Source: Nemophila menziesii (taxonomy: Eukaryota > Streptophyta > Magnoliopsida > Boraginales > Hydrophyllaceae). From it: a stretch of 64,000 bases of DNA. The stretch covers positions 18,834,001 through 18,898,000 of the forward strand of contig JARWIR010000008.1 of assembly GCA_029959085.1 (NCBI GenBank). The letters are read 5' to 3'. Below are positions 63,227 to 64,000 of this stretch, piece by piece. Every line of letters starts with the position of its first letter. The first letter of the stretch is position 1. The notes beneath the pieces were generated by a model. That model searched no databases. It had not been told where the DNA came from and saw only the letters and a list, made by a program, of their open reading frames with translations. The position numbers and the translations under genes were made by a program.

Positions 63227-63961
63227 ATGAAAAGAAAGATTACAGACCTGTGTGATTCTCTGGATGTTAAAGTGTGGGACCCACAGATTTTTATGACATA
63301 TATACAACTGACACTTTGGAATATATGGAAAGCGAAAATGAAAATGGTTCACGAATACGTTCACACTGATCCAAAAAATGTTGTGAATTCTATCCTTGCA
63401 GGTATGAAAGACCTTTACGGACAGAACTGGGATCCTACTCCACTGGTGCCGATAGCAGGCCCTGGTGTACCAGAACCCAATCCATGGGGTGATGCTGAAT
63501 TTGCCAATACTAGTTTTATTTATACCTGTGATGCATCTTTTAAAGATAAGACAGAGATTAGTGGAATTGGGATAGTGAAACGTGCCACTATCTCAGGACA
63601 ACGGGTGACTTTTTCCAAACCAATCTGGACAGATTCGGCAGCTGAAGGGGAAGCAATAGCAGTCTTGGAAGCTGCTCAGCTGAGCCTTGCCCATCTGGGG
63701 AGTAAGGCTGTTATCTGTTCAGACAACCTTGATCTTATTCAAGGTATCAAGTCGTTGCCAGCTGCGTGGTGGAAAGTCCGGCCTTATGTCAAGCGGATTC
63801 AACAGATTGCCGTTTCACATGGGAATCTGTTTTTCAGGCATCTCCCGCGAAGACATAATGGTTTGGCTGATCGTGCTGCGCGTAATGCTAGGCAAGCGGC
63901 AAATAGTTCTGATAGATTTTATGATATTTCTGGTTCTTTTACTAGACTAGGTATCGGCTAA
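63227..63961 (+). CDS. LINE-type RNase H domain protein (ORF2 C-terminus)
   Basis: An open frame of 244 codons. The N-terminal 60 residues contain L-W-N-I-W-K-A-K, the linker that in plant LINE ORF2 follows reverse transcriptase and the zinc finger. The RNase H-like domain (RVT_3) fills residues about 100-235: Y-T-C-D-A-S-F (first Asp), A-E-G-E-A-I-A (Glu), C-S-D-N-L-D-L-I-Q-G (second Asp), and H-L-P-R-R-H-N-G-L-A-D-R-A-A-R with the last catalytic residues. All catalytic positions appear kept. The upstream reverse transcriptase is missing, so it is most likely a 5'-truncated LINE; domestication is less likely. It is related to the fragment at 10333-11834. Confidence 0.7.
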   Translation: MKRKITDLCDSLDVKVWDPQIFMTYIQLTLWNIWKAKMKMVHEYVHTDPKNVVNSILAGMKDLYGQNWDPTPLVPIAGPGVPEPNPWGDAEFANTSFIYTCDASFKDKTEISGIGIVKRATISGQRVTFSKPIWTDSAAEGEAIAVLEAAQLSLAHLGSKAVICSDNLDLIQGIKSLPAAWWKVRPYVKRIQQIAVSHGNLFFRHLPRRHNGLADRAARNARQAANSSDRFYDISGSFTRLGIG

Positions 63962-64000
63962 TTTGGTAATTCGCATCAGTTGAAGGAATAGCCGACCAAA

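Noticed and set aside
1..64000. CRISPR arrays, bacterial operons, toxin-antitoxin or phage genes
   Set aside because: The repeats seen are transposon ends, minisatellites and microsatellites; gene structure is plant nuclear with introns.

Overview
The window is nuclear DNA of a flowering plant, probably a eudicot. It is very AT-rich, has long low-gene-density stretches, and carries a typical plant mix of mobile elements: Athila-type Ty3/gypsy, Ty1/copia, L1-type LINEs with an RNase H end, CACTA/En-Spm, and hAT, Mutator, Tourist and Stowaway MITEs. Spliced plant-type exons are present. There are no bacterial operons, CRISPR arrays or rRNA genes. Almost every open frame that resembles a known protein is a decayed transposon frame; the exception is one host gene.

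The host gene is a cytochrome P450 of the CYP72 clan (CYP734/CYP721-like) on the minus strand. Its five exons are spread over 26447-58918. All exons are open, every junction has GT...AG, the phases match, and together they give a 519-residue protein with an N-terminal membrane anchor, a WxxxR helix C, an I-helix, ExxR and the haem Cys motif. Intron 4 is 172 bp, but introns 3, 2 and 1 are about 8.4, 10.4 and 11.9 kb because transposons have accumulated in them. Intron 3 holds an L1-type LINE with a Tourist MITE inside it, a hAT element and a Mutator MITE. Intron 2 holds a second LINE, a hAT-like element, a Stowaway MITE and several minisatellites. Intron 1 holds a complete-looking 9.2 kb CACTA element, itself invaded by an Athila 3' end. 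All three protein-coding elements in the introns point opposite to the host gene. A TATA box lies about 60 bp upstream of the start codon.

Left region, 1-11.9 kb: two tandem copies of a foldback repeat family (CG-rich arms plus a GGT tract), one hit by a 178-bp Mutator MITE and one by a 695-bp hAT element; a 3.3 kb copia element with a perfect target duplication nested inside a foldback MITE and carrying a tRNA-Leu-like relic; a plus-strand internally deleted Athila derivative; a hAT MITE; and a LINE RNase H frame split by a solo LTR with a perfect target duplication.

Middle left, 11.9-26.3 kb: a minus-strand Athila element (gag, protease, RT, RNase H, integrase and a third ORF) broken by nonsense codons and one frameshift. 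Its only LTR is flanked by a polypurine tract on one side and a primer-binding site on the other. To its right is a truncated minus-strand CACTA element whose 5' terminus lies about 195 bp downstream of the P450 stop codon.

Right region, 59-64 kb: two further copies of the foldback/GGT family about 460 bp upstream of the P450 start codon, an unclassified repeat segment with internal duplications, and a LINE-type RNase H frame at the edge.

No clearly new multi-gene system is visible. The points most worth following are the transposon-inflated but apparently intact P450 gene, the internal TCGTCGCTA array shared by both CACTA elements, the permuted Athila structure, the four-fold TTGACGGGG motif in Athila LTRs, and the foldback/GGT repeat family.
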